64,000 bases of DNA, taken from NCBI GenBank assembly GCA_949752745.1, contig OX457024.1:47124490-47188489 (forward strand). Reading direction: 5' to 3'. A model generated the notes under the pieces. The model made no database searches. It was not told the DNA's origin and worked only from the letters and a program-made list of their open reading frames with translations. Source of the DNA: Protula sp. h YS-2021. Taxonomy: Eukaryota > Annelida > Polychaeta > Sabellida > Serpulidae. This document shows positions 38,901-45,608 of the stretch, piece after piece; positions within the stretch are counted from its first letter, which is position 1, and every line of letters starts with the position of its first letter. The translations under genes and the position numbers were made by a program.

Positions 38901-39062
38901 ATAAACTAAATAGTTGTCAGTATAATTTCCACGATTTTGACACGAAAGTAGAGTGTGTTGTGACGTGTCACTGCCTTATTTCTTCATTTTATTTCCAGAC
39001 TTGAGCGGCTCGTGAACGTTTTACGGCGGAAGATCAAGGGACTGGGCCCGAATGAGGATTAA
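210..39062 (+). CDS. mipol1: mipol1, 3' part of gene (14 exons, 542 residues to the stop)
   Basis: Whole-gene entry; exons are listed separately. The 14 exons have GT-AG borders and every junction keeps reading phase. The protein is a predicted coiled-coil protein; its molecular function is poorly known, and the vertebrate protein is reported as nuclear. Residues 192-542 align by eye with vertebrate MIPOL1: ALVEEIYAAQKQRDEA, EEMRAVLQDRDNALS, KLEEEVQTLQVYYS, LHKSLSQE and the C-terminal LERLVNVLRRKI all have clear counterparts. Residues 1-191 do not resemble the vertebrate N-terminus: a charged helix, then a basic/acidic RGRR and SDGESE stretch, then a Pro/Tyr-rich and a Gln-rich segment. Vertebrate MIPOL1 is about 440 residues, so this protein is longer even though its start lies upstream of the window. 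The next gene on the same strand is foxA, 24.5 kb downstream, which is the conserved pharyngeal-cluster linkage. The identification is firm; the N-terminal exons rest on phase continuity. Confidence 0.93.
608..690 (+). repeat. possible tRNA-derived SINE head
   Basis: GGTTTACCTCAATTGG resembles a tRNA A-box region, and a degenerate B-box-like stretch follows about 45 nt later. It cannot fold into an intact tRNA by eye, so a decayed tRNA-derived SINE is the most I can suggest. Confidence 0.2.
700..1250. repeat. 181-bp tandem repeat, three copies, in a mipol1 intron
   Basis: Three head-to-tail copies with a period of about 181 bp, anchored by the ACCACGCGTTG motif at about 773, 953 and 1134. 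Each carries a TCTGGCAATTTTTCA-like start and ends with CAAACTTACCACTATA. The array is followed by GACAGACAGACGGACGG, a word common at the edges of invertebrate dispersed repeats. The copies are diverged. Confidence 0.85.
1570..1658 (+). CDS. mipol1: mipol1 exon b
   Basis: The acceptor is TTGCAG and the donor GTAAGC at 1659. The first base completes a Leu codon from exon a and the last base starts an Asp codon. It encodes residues 61-89, RRGRAASTDSLDFLEEDE followed by a Ser/Lys/Arg stretch, probably disordered. Support is phase fit plus good splice sites. Confidence 0.7.
1866..1930 (+). repeat. possible tRNA-derived SINE fragment
   Basis: GGGTAGCGCGCGATTAGG followed by GAGGTCCTAAGTTTAAGTCC resembles a degraded tRNA with a B-box-like GTTTAAGTCCC. 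No clear acceptor stem or SINE tail was found. Confidence 0.22.
1960..2115. repeat. fragment of hairpin-ended repeat family (copy D)
   Basis: It shares CCCACAGATCC, TCCGATTG and GAGGTCTTCTA with the interior of the element at 10654-11363, and ends with GGCTTGGCGGCATGGAG then TCTACGGACATCATG. That matches the CTGGGA...GTCCACGGACATTCCTG 3' end of the same family. The 5' hairpin is missing, so this is a 5'-truncated or decayed copy within a mipol1 intron. Confidence 0.55.
2282..2472 (+). CDS. mipol1: mipol1 exon c (basic, then Pro/Tyr-rich)
   Basis: The acceptor is TTTTGCAG and the donor follows CAG at 2473. It encodes residues 91-153: an Arg-rich stretch (GRRRARGRRYDSDGESE), then PPYPAYYPPPAVVLHPQ. 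The exon is much more GC-rich than the flanking introns. It looks like an intrinsically disordered linker. A longer open frame around it (1963-2559) is only intron read-through. Confidence 0.72.
3090..3171 (+). CDS. mipol1: mipol1 exon d (Gln-rich)
   Basis: It starts after TTCCAG and ends before GTAAAC at 3172. It begins in phase 0 and leaves one base. It encodes residues 154-180, a small Gln/Pro/Ala-rich segment ending QAQQLS. Confidence 0.65.
3419..3450 (+). CDS. mipol1: mipol1 exon e (32-nt micro-exon)
   Basis: A 32-nt exon between TTATATAG and GTAAGA. Its first two bases complete the Gly codon begun in exon d, and it ends in phase 0, exactly as exon f requires. It encodes GTADAETETST. 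It is too short to be recognised by coding content; phase and splice sites carry the call. Confidence 0.6.
3712..3852 (+). CDS. mipol1: mipol1 exon f (start of the conserved coiled-coil part)
   Basis: The donor GTACTC at 3853 follows AAG. The chosen acceptor is the AG at 3710-3711 after a pyrimidine-rich stretch; an in-frame AG slightly downstream is an alternative. It encodes residues 192-238, including KVKELNRRVAMLLTELDAAK, which matches the first conserved helix of vertebrate MIPOL1. Confidence 0.8.
4134..4239 (+). CDS. mipol1: mipol1 exon g (coiled coil)
   Basis: The acceptor is TGGTTTTAG and the donor GTACGC at 4240. It encodes residues 239-273, LQTKLSEAEKRVEEAKIQQQ and onward, a heptad-like helix matching the vertebrate segment just before ALVEE. 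It ends with one base of an Ala codon. A minisatellite begins directly at its 3' splice junction. Confidence 0.85.
4240..4712. repeat. 33-bp minisatellite with 131-bp higher-order unit
   Basis: The array starts at the donor of mipol1 exon g. The sub-monomer is about 33 bp (CACAGGCACGTG, AGGCGC and ACTCAC words). Four variant sub-monomers form a higher-order unit of about 131 bp: CAGGTGAGCC recurs at about 4271, 4402 and 4533. Several monomers contain CACAGGTGAGC, itself a good splice-donor consensus. The monomer length is a multiple of three, so frames stay open without being genes. Confidence 0.9.
5290..5419 (+). CDS. mipol1: mipol1 exon h (most conserved coiled coil)
   Basis: It follows TGTCATGCAG and ends before GTACGC at 5420. 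It encodes residues 275-316, LVEEIYAAQKQRDEAMLNRL and a second RDEALLK repeat, nearly the vertebrate MIPOL1 motif (two RDEA units). Without the donor at 5420 the frame would stop after a few codons; with it the next micro-exon joins in phase. Confidence 0.93.
5733..5763 (+). CDS. mipol1: mipol1 exon i (31-nt micro-exon)
   Basis: A 31-nt exon with acceptor TTTGTAG and a perfect GTAAGT donor. Its first base completes the Glu codon left by exon h and it ends in phase 0, as exon j needs. It encodes LDVENMTEGA, at the same place as the vertebrate LENINPEEND segment. Confidence 0.8.
6106..6276 (+). CDS. mipol1: mipol1 exon j
   Basis: It starts after TTGGTCAG and ends at CAG before GTAAGT (6277), phase 0 at both ends. 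It encodes residues 328-384: DMAGLLQGLRQA, then an Ala/Asn segment, then EEMRAVLQDRDNALSQ, which matches vertebrate EEMSALIEERDAALSK. Confidence 0.9.
6654..6740 (+). CDS. mipol1: mipol1 exon k
   Basis: It follows TACACAG and ends at CAG before GTGCGT (6741), phase 0 at both ends. It encodes residues 385-413, SKKFEGEMLRLQRQMKDRDN then QQDEHHVMQ. The last 21 nt (DEHHVMQ) plus the donor are the source unit of the 50-bp minisatellite that follows. The next exon is 20.5 kb away. Confidence 0.82.
6719..7996. repeat. 50-bp minisatellite derived from a mipol1 exon/intron junction, about 25 copies
   Basis: A tandem array with a 50-bp unit consisting of 21 nt matching the last seven codons of exon k (DEHHVMQ), the donor GTGCGTGTAT, and about 19 nt of intron ending GCAGTGCAG. 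The first unit is the genuine exon end (6720-6740). Copies differ mainly by point changes; a few are shortened (near 7130, 7460, 7725 and 7910). No extended frame through the intronic part exists because TGA follows the donor. Confidence 0.95.
8040..10644. other. intronic sequence without recognised gene
   Basis: Part of the 20.5 kb mipol1 intron. No coding exon or transposase was recognised. It holds CTCF-like motifs near 8256-8952 (separate entry), a T-run near 9390 and a G-run near 10470. The remainder is unique-looking AT-rich sequence. Confidence 0.5.
8256..8952. promoter_or_regulatory. three CTCF-like motifs
   Basis: GCCACCAGATGTCA at 8256-8269, ATCACCAGATGGCGAC at 8937-8952, and on the minus strand ACCGCGAGATGGCGCAA (8888-8904). 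Each fits the bilaterian CTCF core with one or two mismatches. The last two are about 50 bp apart in opposite orientation. Binding is inferred. Confidence 0.3.
10654..11363. mobile_element. hairpin-ended non-autonomous repeat element (copy A)
   Basis: It begins after a T-run with a stem-loop (AGCCCAGCCGAC / GTCGGTGAGCT) and ends with GGCTGGGAACAG then TGTCCACGGACA, itself a small palindrome. CCCAGCC at the start and GGCTGGG at the end form a terminal inverted repeat. The interior has TTTTCAAAATGCCACACTTC and CCCACAGATCC words shared with copies B, C and D. No coding capacity. Confidence 0.65.
11364..12534. other. intronic sequence without recognised feature
   Basis: AT-rich intron sequence of mipol1. 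No exon, transposon protein or clear tandem array was seen. Confidence 0.5.
12535..13020. repeat. minisatellite, unit about 47-52 bp, about nine copies
   Basis: Tandem copies of a unit with GGTGGGGGTGTATTCCGG, GGGACACTATTCC and AAGTTG(C/T)AAAA words. Unit length varies because of G-runs. It opens short Gly/Tyr-rich frames that are not genes. Confidence 0.9.
13021..14645. other. intronic sequence without recognised gene
   Basis: AT-rich mipol1 intron. A poly-T run of about 22 lies near 14411. A stretch at 14120-14290 with TTAATCGCATAAACCGAATA words resembles the AATTAACCGG-type repeat at 30900-31060 but could not be bounded. Confidence 0.45.
14646..14773. repeat. 20-bp tandem repeat, about six copies
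   Basis: Tandem repetition of ATTTCGATCAGTTTTTATCA with minor changes, period 20 bp. Confidence 0.9.
14774..17790. other. intronic sequence; microsatellite and AT-rich degenerate repeats
   Basis: It contains an (AAT)n microsatellite at about 15655-15731 and poly-G runs near 15280 and 16586. Degenerate AT-rich words such as GATATCTCTAAATAAATTT recur near 16455-16590 and 17170-17800. No gene was recognised. Confidence 0.5.
17795..18118 (-). mobile_element. hairpin-ended repeat family E, minus-strand decayed copy
   Basis: Read on the minus strand it has GAGGAGTTTTGTGGAAA, CAAATTTCATCTTCC, GAAAAAACTAGGGACTT-like and TTGCGAAAG words in the same order as the element at 47143-48034. The terminal stem is eroded. 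No coding capacity. Confidence 0.5.
18119..19080. repeat. ACCTTGACC-rich repeat with a 351-bp tandem duplication
   Basis: Multiple GTACCTCGGTGACCTTGACC words occur. A block from about 18188 to 18400 recurs almost unchanged at about 18538 to 18750; for example CGGACGCCGACCGTTATCTC at 18291 and 18642. The near-identity suggests a recent duplication. Flanking parts are more diverged copies of the same word set. Confidence 0.85.
19081..20663. other. intronic sequence without recognised gene; possible conserved non-coding block
   Basis: It contains C-runs near 19501 and 19645. The stretch 19760-20060 is non-repetitive and of higher complexity than its surroundings. No coding exon fits there, so it is a candidate non-coding regulatory block only. 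Confidence 0.35.
20664..21147. mobile_element. hairpin-ended non-autonomous element (copy G)
   Basis: The 5' end has the palindrome ATTTCGCTAGCGAAAT followed by TTAAACACTTGACAAA. The 3' end has TTTGTCAAGTGTTAAA, its exact inverse, preceded by CTTGCAAGCGAAAGG. The layout (stem-loop, then inverted repeat) matches the elements at 47143 and 59450. Interior GTCCCAAGTTTCGTGGCC resembles the CCAAATTTCATTGTCC word of those copies. Confidence 0.65.
21285..22770. repeat. tandem array of 120-150 bp monomers, about 11 copies
   Basis: Each monomer has AAAATGCATCTCCTCCTAC, TCGATGTCATTTATTTTTGG, GGCATCCCTAAGGGGTCGTG and CATACGGCTTGTGCTTTTT in order. G-runs of up to about 18 interrupt monomers near 22035, 22217 and 22449. 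Confidence 0.93.
22780..25510. repeat. 51-bp satellite, about 53 copies, with a 511-bp higher-order repeat
   Basis: The unit is 51 bp: CGCATCAACGCAAG, TTAAATAAACATGCGCAC, TGGTCCGAAATGCGAACCG. Since 51 is a multiple of three, 17-residue repeats appear in open frames on both strands (plus: MRTAHQRKLNKHAHWSE). A ten-unit block starting at 23601 recurs at 24112 with very few changes, a higher-order unit of about 511 bp. The array is not a gene: no splice logic, codon bias or start context, and internal frameshifts. Confidence 0.95.
25775..27304. other. intronic sequence without recognised gene
   Basis: AT-rich end of the 20.5 kb intron. A (TTA)n tract lies near 25870, a poly-C run near 26945, and a pyrimidine stretch leads to the exon l acceptor. 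Nothing else was recognised. Confidence 0.5.
27305..27399 (+). CDS. mipol1: mipol1 exon l
   Basis: It starts after TGCATACAG and ends before GTCTGT at 27400. It encodes residues 414-444, TKLLATQQERDIMLAKCEKL then EEEVQTLQVYY, closely matching the vertebrate segment KLLSMQQARE...LEEEIQTLRVYYS. The last two bases (AG) form a Ser codon with the first base of exon m. Confidence 0.93.
27400..28217. other. intron sequence after mipol1 exon l, no feature seen
   Basis: AT-rich intron. Short open frames lack family resemblance and splice support. Confidence 0.5.
28223..28611. mobile_element. 389-bp MITE with CAGGGTGGCC termini
   Basis: The ends are perfect inverted repeats, CAGGGTGGCCACC and GGTGGCCACCCTG, flanked on both sides by TTATA (28218-28222 and 28612-28616), a 5-bp target duplication. 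The interior is rich in TCAGGGAATTT words, some in inverted order. No coding capacity; a non-autonomous cut-and-paste element. CAGGGTGGCC-type ends recur in several animal genomes; the parent superfamily is not decided here. Confidence 0.85.
28617..31734. other. intronic sequence without recognised gene
   Basis: AT-rich intron. 29860-30400 is of higher complexity and GC content with no coding fit. 30900-31060 carries GATTAACCGGTTTATGTG words repeated two to three times. A C-run lies near 30498. Confidence 0.45.
31735..32235. repeat. 27-bp minisatellite, about 18 copies
   Basis: The unit GTTTGACTAGTGCCACTTTG plus ACCGGTG is 27 bp and encodes GLTSATLTG on the plus strand and a Ser/Thr/Gln/Gly repeat on the minus strand. 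Both strands stay open (221 codons on the minus strand) because the unit is nine codons long. Intronic in mipol1. Confidence 0.93.
32972..34128. mobile_element. hairpin-ended non-autonomous element (copy C)
   Basis: It begins after a T-run with the stem-loop AGACCAGTC / GACTGGTCT and ends with GGCTGGTCACAATG then CCCCTGGACATTCTTG. GACCAG...CTGGTC forms a terminal inverted repeat. About five internal monomers start with TTTTCAAAATGCTTC-like words (about 33131, 33253, 33412, 33520, 33728), as in copies A and B. A G-run near 33012 and poly-T runs interrupt it. Confidence 0.65.
34203..34280. repeat. (CAT)n microsatellite
   Basis: About 26 CAT triplets in a row. It opens His- or Ile-rich frames that are not genes. 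Confidence 0.97.
35027..35257 (+). CDS. mipol1: mipol1 exon m
   Basis: It starts after TTTTTGACAG and ends before GTATGT at 35258. It encodes residues 446-521, LHKSLSQEASLRDQFNTTVE and a long Gln/Glu/Arg/Leu coiled coil ending AQEAQKHAMANEH. The match to vertebrate MIPOL1 (LHKSLSQE, KDQFN) is unambiguous. It is very GC-rich against AT-rich introns. Other long frames across it are shadows. Confidence 0.95.
35853..35926. repeat. (CT)n microsatellite followed by poly-T
   Basis: About 37 CT dinucleotides followed by a T-run; it opens Ser/Leu-repeat frames. Intronic, 600 bp after mipol1 exon m. Confidence 0.97.
36120..38350. promoter_or_regulatory. last mipol1 intron: candidate non-coding regulatory region
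   Basis: Mostly non-repetitive, mixed-complexity sequence without coding fit. It has homeodomain-like GTCTAATTAATTG (36469), GATA-like CCAAGATAAAG (36487) and CGAGATAATG words, and a GC-richer block at 37650-38060. In mammals, FOXA1 enhancers lie within MIPOL1. The regulatory role here is inference only. Confidence 0.25.
38999..39062 (+). CDS. mipol1: mipol1 last exon with stop
   Basis: It starts after TTATTTCCAG; its first base completes a Lys codon. It encodes LERLVNVLRRKIKGLGPNED and the TAA stop at 39060-39062. Vertebrate MIPOL1 ends with the equivalent LERLVDVLRKKV followed by a short tail, so the C-terminus is complete. Confidence 0.93.
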
Positions 39063-39222
39063 TGGTCGCCGGTGATAAACGAATGATCCCGAAACTCTCT
39101 TCCAAAACCAGTCTGTCTAGTTGTCAAACGGCGCTACTTCCCTGTGTGTGAGCAGGCTTCAATCGCAGGAATACCCTACGTGCGTCGTTTCTTTTGAAAA
39201 AAAAACTGAGACTTGTAATAAA
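39063..39222 (+). terminator. mipol1: mipol1 3' UTR and poly(A) signal
   Basis: Non-coding sequence after the stop, with a canonical AATAAA at 39217-39222, about 155 nt downstream of the stop codon. This is the first such hexamer after the stop and probably directs mipol1 3' end formation. Use of this site is inferred. Confidence 0.55.
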
Positions 39223-39261
39223 CGAAGATCAGGTCTGATTCGGAGCTTCTATTTCTTTATG

Positions 39262-39370
39262 GTTCTCGCATGGCATTTTTCAGTATTTCATCAAGCGTTG
39301 TTACATAGCGTTCTTCAGTAGGTCACCAAGCGCTGTTACATAGCATTCTTCAGTATTTCATTGATCGATG
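39262..39370. repeat. short tandem repeat downstream of mipol1, three units of about 37 bp
   Basis: Three imperfect copies of a unit with TTACATAGC, TTCTTCAGTA and CACCAAGCG words. Confidence 0.7.
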
Positions 39371-41190
39371 TGACTTCGTCAAAATCGGTTCCTGCGTGAT
39401 AAAGATGATATGCAAATTTAAATGTAGCGCACATTTATTCTTCATCTAAATCGGTGATGGGTTGAATGTTTTAAAGCAAACTGCATAAACTGAAGCTTTG
39501 AGATTTCAGATTTGGGGAAAATAGTGGTCACTTGCGTATTGGGGTTAAACGTATGATTCCTGTGTGGGATATGGAAACCTAGCCATGAAGTGCGAACTGC
39601 CTAAGGTTTAGCTTAAAGGTTTTAATCGGTATTGAGGGTTTTATCTTTCAACCATATGCAAAAGTGTGACATCAATTTTCTTTGAATAACTTTTAAATTT
39701 ATATGAGCTGAAAGTAAGTGCGTTTCGGTTTGGAAATAAATGGATGATGTGATGTGTCACTGGCCAGATTGATCTGCGTGGTGACTGTGCCTGCTTTATG
39801 TGTGCAAATAGTGGTTAAAATGTTCAAGTAGAGCTATAATTACCAAGTCAACAGCGGCACGTTTGACTCTGCTAATGGCGGCTTTAAATGCCCAGATCAT
39901 GTTGGAAACCGCAGTGTCGTGCAATAGGAAACGACACACGCGCCCGGCAGCTTATTGCGCCGGCTTTTCCTTCACCATAATTTTGAGCCTCGTTTGGGGG
40001 GGGGGGGGGGGGGGTTGGGAGACAAAACATAAAAAGGAAAGACTAATATGGCGGAGGAGGATCTGTCCGAGGCATTCAAAGAGCAATAGAAATCCGGGTT
40101 CCAACTAACACTAAAATTCGTTGTTTTATCATCCAGAATAGCGAATAACAAGCTTTGCCCTGGTGGCTCAGTCAGTAGTCAATATCTGCTTTTTGGCGCA
40201 ACTCTAGTCCTTTCATAAGTATTCGAACCAGTTGCCTGGGCTGAAAACGTGCTGATTCTTGGTAAAAAGCCCCATATGCGGCCAAAAGCACCCCCCCCCC
40301 CACTCAATTTTGCATACATGGTAAAAAGTTCCCTTAATTTTTGCACACCCCTTGTCCCTCGCCTCCCCCCCCCCCCCTTCCCCATGTTCTAAAGAAAATT
40401 GAAAGGGTTTATGATGGTCTTTACTCTTTTAGGTGATTTTCAGTGACAGTTTTTCATTTCTAACAATTTTGTTTGGATTGCAATTAATAATGGAATCTTA
40501 ACCTAATTAAAAGTACGAATCCACGACAGTTTGTCAAAGGACATTTTGTCGAAAGTGAATTCAGAGACATTTCGTCGAATTTTATAATTTATTATATGCC
40601 TAGAGGTCCGCGTAAAAGAAATGATAGAAAACTAACTAACATTCAGTTTTCATAGGCCAGATTGAATGGTGCACCCTATAAGCATATTCATAATGCGATC
40701 AGATGTAAACGGTAAACAAAAAAACACGTGTTTTCGGACTTGAAAGTGGAGAGAAAGTTGGTCACAATCAACTGCAACCGTCCTCAAAATCGATAAATGA
40801 GTTATTACTGTGACGATATTTACAGCACAGCCTGAAAACGAAACGTCATCTAATTACAAATGTCATCTAATTACGCCATTTGTGTATTTGTTGCGTTGTT
40901 ATTTCGCGATTTGAGTTGAAATAAGTTACTTCCGTTGAACTGACAAAAATTAAGAAGGAGCGTTCGAAAGGAGAAAATACTTGTTTATGAGGCGGGCTTG
41001 TGAGGTTACTTCTTAAACAACATGAGTTTAAGGCATATAAATTAAATTGTATTATCACTGTTGACAGAAAGGAAGGCATTTTTGAAGGTAAATTTATTTT
41101 AAAGGGTAAATTGTTGGTAATTTTACACACGTCCTTCGGGTGATTTTGTATGCATTGATTTGAAATTAATAAAGATATAACAGATATAAT
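39371..41190. other. intergenic sequence, no gene seen
   Basis: It has a G-run at about 39996 and C-runs at 40290 and 40368. A tRNA-like fragment is listed separately. GACATTTCGTCGAATTT words near 40530-40580 resemble the ACATTTGG-type repeat at 57530. Confidence 0.5.
40154..40242 (+). repeat. tRNA-like fragment, probable SINE remnant
   Basis: TGGTGGCTCAGTCAGTAG fits an A-box and GTATTCGAACC fits a B-box about 45 nt later. GCCCTGG and CCTGGGC could form a poor acceptor stem. The anticodon arm is not convincing, so a decayed tRNA-derived SINE is likelier than a functional tRNA. Confidence 0.3.
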
Positions 41191-41270
41191 GAAACTCTAA
41201 TTGCAAGTCAGAGTTTCCATCAACAAATTGCAATTAAAGAGATGAAAGAGTTACCAATTAATATATCAGC

Positions 41271-41560
41271 AACCCAGAGTAATTATTATAACTGTTCTTG
41301 AATTTGCAATTCTTAATTGTGATTCTTAATTCTTAATTGTATTGTACCAGTACATATTTTAAACGAATTAAGCTTGATCTCATCACAAACCAGAGTAATT
41401 CTTACAGCTGTGATTAATTTGTAATTGTTAAATGCAATGCAAAAGTTAGAAGAAATTAGGTTTGATACCAGGGTTGATACCACCAGAGTTATTGTTGCAT
41501 CTGTGTTTGAAACTGCAATTGTTGATTGCAATAACGTGAAAAAATAATACATTCCGGCGC
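41271..41560. repeat. imperfect tandem repeat, three units of about 100-120 bp
   Basis: Each unit starts with (A/C)CCAGAGT(A/T)ATT (about 41272, 41388, 41481), has an AACTG or AGCTGTG word and then AATTGTTAA-like words. Weakly conserved. Confidence 0.5.
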
Positions 41561-41778
41561 TAGATGATTCGTTAATTTCGAGTATTCAATCTACTCTTTT
41601 GCCCGGAGTTAGTATAAACATGGAGAAAACAAATGCTTCATGTCATGGTTCAGATTTTACAATAGAGATAATTACATCAAGCCAAGGAAAGCAAAAACTG
41701 TTGCACGACGGTTATTCGTGCACAAAAAAAGAGACCTCGATCTGCACAAAGCGCCAAATGGCTAAGTGAAATAAAGAG

Positions 41779-41782
<4 letters not shown>

Positions 41783-41809
<27 letters not shown>

Positions 41810-41836
41810 CAACAACAACAACAACAACAACAACAA
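41783..41836. repeat. poly-A plus (CAA)n tract
   Basis: A run of about 26 A followed by about nine CAA triplets. Possibly the tail of a retroposed sequence, but no body was recognised. Confidence 0.85.
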
Positions 41837-43480
41837 ACAGCAATACATAAATTTCTAAAAGATGTCTCGAAGTTGTCTTTCGACAGAATGTCTGGATACA
41901 CACAATCACATGTTAAAATAGCTCTGGAAATACACTCATGTGTATTGCTGGATCACGGGATATAACTGTGCTATCACTAGCCATGGTTGATTGCATTTAT
42001 ATTGGATTGCAATTAAGTTAGTGTATATGGACGTCATGTATTTTAGTAATTAGTGGTTTTCGGTCCATCATGGGGGAAGGGGGGGGGGGGTGCTTTCAGT
42101 GGATTATTGGCGATGTAGTGCAAAAAATATTATAAAATATTTTTTATTATATATTAAAAGCATTATAATATATTAAAATTTTCCAGTTTTTTTTAAATAA
42201 GTTGGCGAATGAAAAAAAATAGCATAAATACTTTTTACCGGATATGCAAAATTGATTCGGGGGCGACACAAAAACAAAAAAAATTGACGGTGCTTTTTAC
42301 GGTTTACTGCCGTGGTTATAGCGTTCCCTGAAGTACAGGGAAGTTCCAGAATGTGCCGCTGCTTTTCCAATGGCCTCTTAAAAGAATGGGTGCAGCATAT
42401 GGGAACACGCATTGTGTACAACTGTACTGGGTTGGCATTGAACTGAGTGACAGTTTGGACATAATGACATAGTTTAAAAAATTATGCAATTTAAATATTT
42501 GCTGTTTTAATGTACCATAAATATGTAAATAAATTCACTTGAATATTTCGTCTCGAAACTGTGTGTGAAGTGCAAAGTTATTATTTCCAAGGGGAAGTAT
42601 TTTGTCCCGGGAGACTTCCCCGGCACAAGGTACGAACCCTGATATGTGTTTATAGAAAAGGCAGTAACTGTAAGAGCAGTGATTCCCAATCAGTGACGAG
42701 TATAGCGACTAATGCCATGAAAAACTTCTTTGTCCATCCGCTGACCGGGTCTAAAAAATTGTGAGCAAATAAAAAACATTGTCCGTCGTGTCAGAAGAGT
42801 TAACTGTACTTGAACTGTGATTGACGACCAATTCCTAATTACTGTAGGCATTCAAAAATTCGTCATGCGGATTAAAAACGTTGGAAATGAATCTAGTGCC
42901 ACTTACGAAATCGTCCGAATTCGCCATTAATTCCGGTTCTTAAAACTTTGAGTTTAGCAACGTGTGTTGTTGTGCTTTTACATTTTATGCTAAGAGCAGT
43001 GCGTTGTTGCTTAAAAAAAACTGGCTACTGTTACTATTGTGTGACCTTTCTGTGTGTGTGGTATCTGATGTTTTATCGGCAAAGCATAGTTTTGTCTTAT
43101 CAATTGTAAACATATGTATACAGTGGTAGGATATTGGTGGTAGGATGGCCGTGTTATTATGTAGAGGTAGATGTAAGGTGGTGTGTCAAAAAAAAAAAAA
43201 CGGGGTACAGAAAAAATGGTGACGGGAAAAATGGTAAGCGTAACAAAATGGTCAAGTGTTAGAAACTGCACCCAGTACAGCCAATCCATGTATTACTGCG
43301 ATATCACTGGAACAGTATGTAAGCAGAGGTGAATAAAGCGTGTTCATCTTCAACAGGAAAATCAACACCATGTTTTCCGTTTGCCGTTTTTTATTCGTTA
43401 CCATTTTTTTACAGGCGTAAAAAATACTGGTGTAGATAATCATCTTAAGGAGTGGGATTTTTTTTTGTACTAGACAGATA

Positions 43481-43533
43481 TTCTCTCTCTCTATCTCTCT
43501 CTCTCTCTCTCTCTCCCTCTCTCTCTCTTTCTC

Positions 43534-43585
<52 letters not shown>
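43481..43585. repeat. (CT)n microsatellite
   Basis: A CT repeat of about 100 bp with a few TTT interruptions. It opens (Arg-Glu)n and (Ser-Leu)n frames that are not genes. Confidence 0.97.
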
Positions 43586-43586
<1 letters not shown>

Positions 43587-44009
43587 CTGTCAGGGTGCAG
43601 GTATTATATTTATCCTTTTTCAGTGTTCCTTTATTCAATCGCTGTGTATTAACATATTTTGGTTGTAAAAAGTATAACAAGCATTTATAACATATTTAGT
43701 GTACACATAATATTCAGACATATGTTTATATAAGCATGAATGTTGCAATGACCTCTCCCCGCGTGACTGCCACGTCATAGACTGTCACGAGAGCTCTGTC
43801 ATGTCCCTTGGTTTCTCGAGTGGGAGTAGGTTCCGAGTGGGTGACTGCTTGTGATTATCACACATACAAATTGTTTATCCTTCGTTTCTTTGCAGAGAGG
43901 CTGCTAAACTTTGTTGAAATAATAAAACAGAAACTCGCGAGTAGATGATTGCAAGCGGTGGGTGTATGTCCGGGGGAGGGGGGGGGCGCGAAGGAAAATA
44001 AACTCCCTA

Positions 44010-44500
44010 TGGGCATGTGGTTGGTCAACCACGTGACGTTATATGAGGTCGGAACTATATAAATGTTGCATGCGATTCCTTCGCTCTTGTTTTGGTTGTG
44101 TTGTTGTGGATCTCTCTGATAAGCAAGCTGTGATGATTGGTCCGTGTCTTCCTGTACAGTGACGTCAGATGCGTCACGTGCATTTTTGTGTCCTAGCTAT
44201 TCTGCTCTATGTAACACCGCTTTTATGTTCAAGGACAAATTTACATGCCTCACGTGAGTGAACGACAAATTGCCTGTTGTTATGAAAAACGTAAAGAAAC
44301 CATTCCAGTTAAAAATGAAAAATTACGGTGCGCCAAGAGTAAAATTCTTACATGTGTTTAGAGTTCCGATCGTTTATGATTTGTTTGTTACATTTGAATT
44401 CATCGTAAACTAAAGAGTGATACGCTGTGTAATGGAAATTTTGTTAAGTGATAACCAACATTTGCATAAAAACTCGCACATGAATTTCAATAAATGCACA
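44010..44500 (+). promoter_or_regulatory. candidate TATA promoter of an unannotated short transcript
   Basis: TATATAAA at 44056-44063 lies downstream of an inverted repeat GTGGTTG-GT-CAACCAC and an E-box CACGTG. A perfect CRE TGACGTCA lies at 44160-44167 with another CACGTG nearby, and AATAAA at 44489. No reading frame of note lies between. It could be a promoter/enhancer or a short non-coding gene; chance co-occurrence is not excluded. Confidence 0.28.
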
Positions 44501-44504
44501 GTTC

Positions 44505-45605
44505 TAACAATTTCAACGTGTTTTATTCGCTTTTCATTTCCTTGATTTTTACTGAGAAAAGGTGGAAACTATTGTTTATAATATTCATATAAAATGACAA
44601 AGAAACAGTTTTGGAGATTTCTGGTTCTCGCCTTTTAAGTAAATACATTTAGCAGTTCTTTCACCGGACCAAATGGGTGACAATTCCCTGTCATTAAAAT
44701 GAGTACTTCACCATTTAAACCTCCAACAATAATAAGAACCATTCGAATCCTTACATAAAAGTTTAAATTGAAGTTTCCCACGTTTGAAAGAATCATCCTT
44801 TCTATCAAGGAATGATATCTTGCTTTGGTTAATAAATAATATTTGGTTATCGTTAAATTACTTAAATTAGGACTCAATCGTTTTATATATAAAGCACAAA
44901 ACAAGAGTAAGAAAACATAGAAGGCGGCAAGACATAACTTATCACGGCTATCAATGGCAGGGCATTTTGTATCAATTACGACATTTTGTTCTATTGAAAA
45001 AGGGTGTTGGAGAACTTGCCAGTCTCAAGGAATGCATTACGCGTCTTACGCATTTCAACAATTCAGTCAGATAAGTGATTGAGAAAACATGCTCAGAATG
45101 TTTACACGTAGGGTGTTACTTTTTATTCTGTTGCACTAAGCGGCATTAAAAATAAATGATTGACATGAAAACCAATTTGATTTTGTACTCAACGACTTGA
45201 AGTATGTTTCCAAAAGAAATAAATCCACACTGATTTTTTCCTAACGATTGAACCCAATGCAGAAGTTGCATGATTTTTTCAAATGTACTCGAGACACACA
45301 ACCGCTTTCAACTTATTTTCTCAGCAGCAACCAATTTTAACAAGAAAACCACGATCAAAATAGCATCGGAAAAACAAGTAAAGTAAAACTGATAAACTGG
45401 GAAGTAGTGGTCTTAATTGATTATAGAAAACCAATCGATTACTCGAAATAAAGATGAAGCACAATCGATTATTTAAACGAGTATTCGTTAAAATTGTTTA
45501 TTTTACCATTGATTCCACAGGTTTGTATGAAGATGTATGGGATTAGGTGATGGGTCAAAAATGACATGAAAATGCTGAACAACCAGTGTCACCTCGATCC
45601 TAGTA
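44505..45605. other. intergenic sequence, no feature seen
   Basis: AT-rich, with short meaningless frames. AATCGATT words recur near 45410-45480 without a clear unit. Confidence 0.5.
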
Positions 45606-45608
45606 CCT

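Noticed and set aside
40154..40242. Functional tRNA gene
   Set aside because: A- and B-box-like words are present but the acceptor and anticodon stems do not pair well; a SINE remnant is likelier.
43252..43680. 142-codon frame with an (Arg-Glu) repeat
   Set aside because: Created by the (CT)n microsatellite on the opposite strand.
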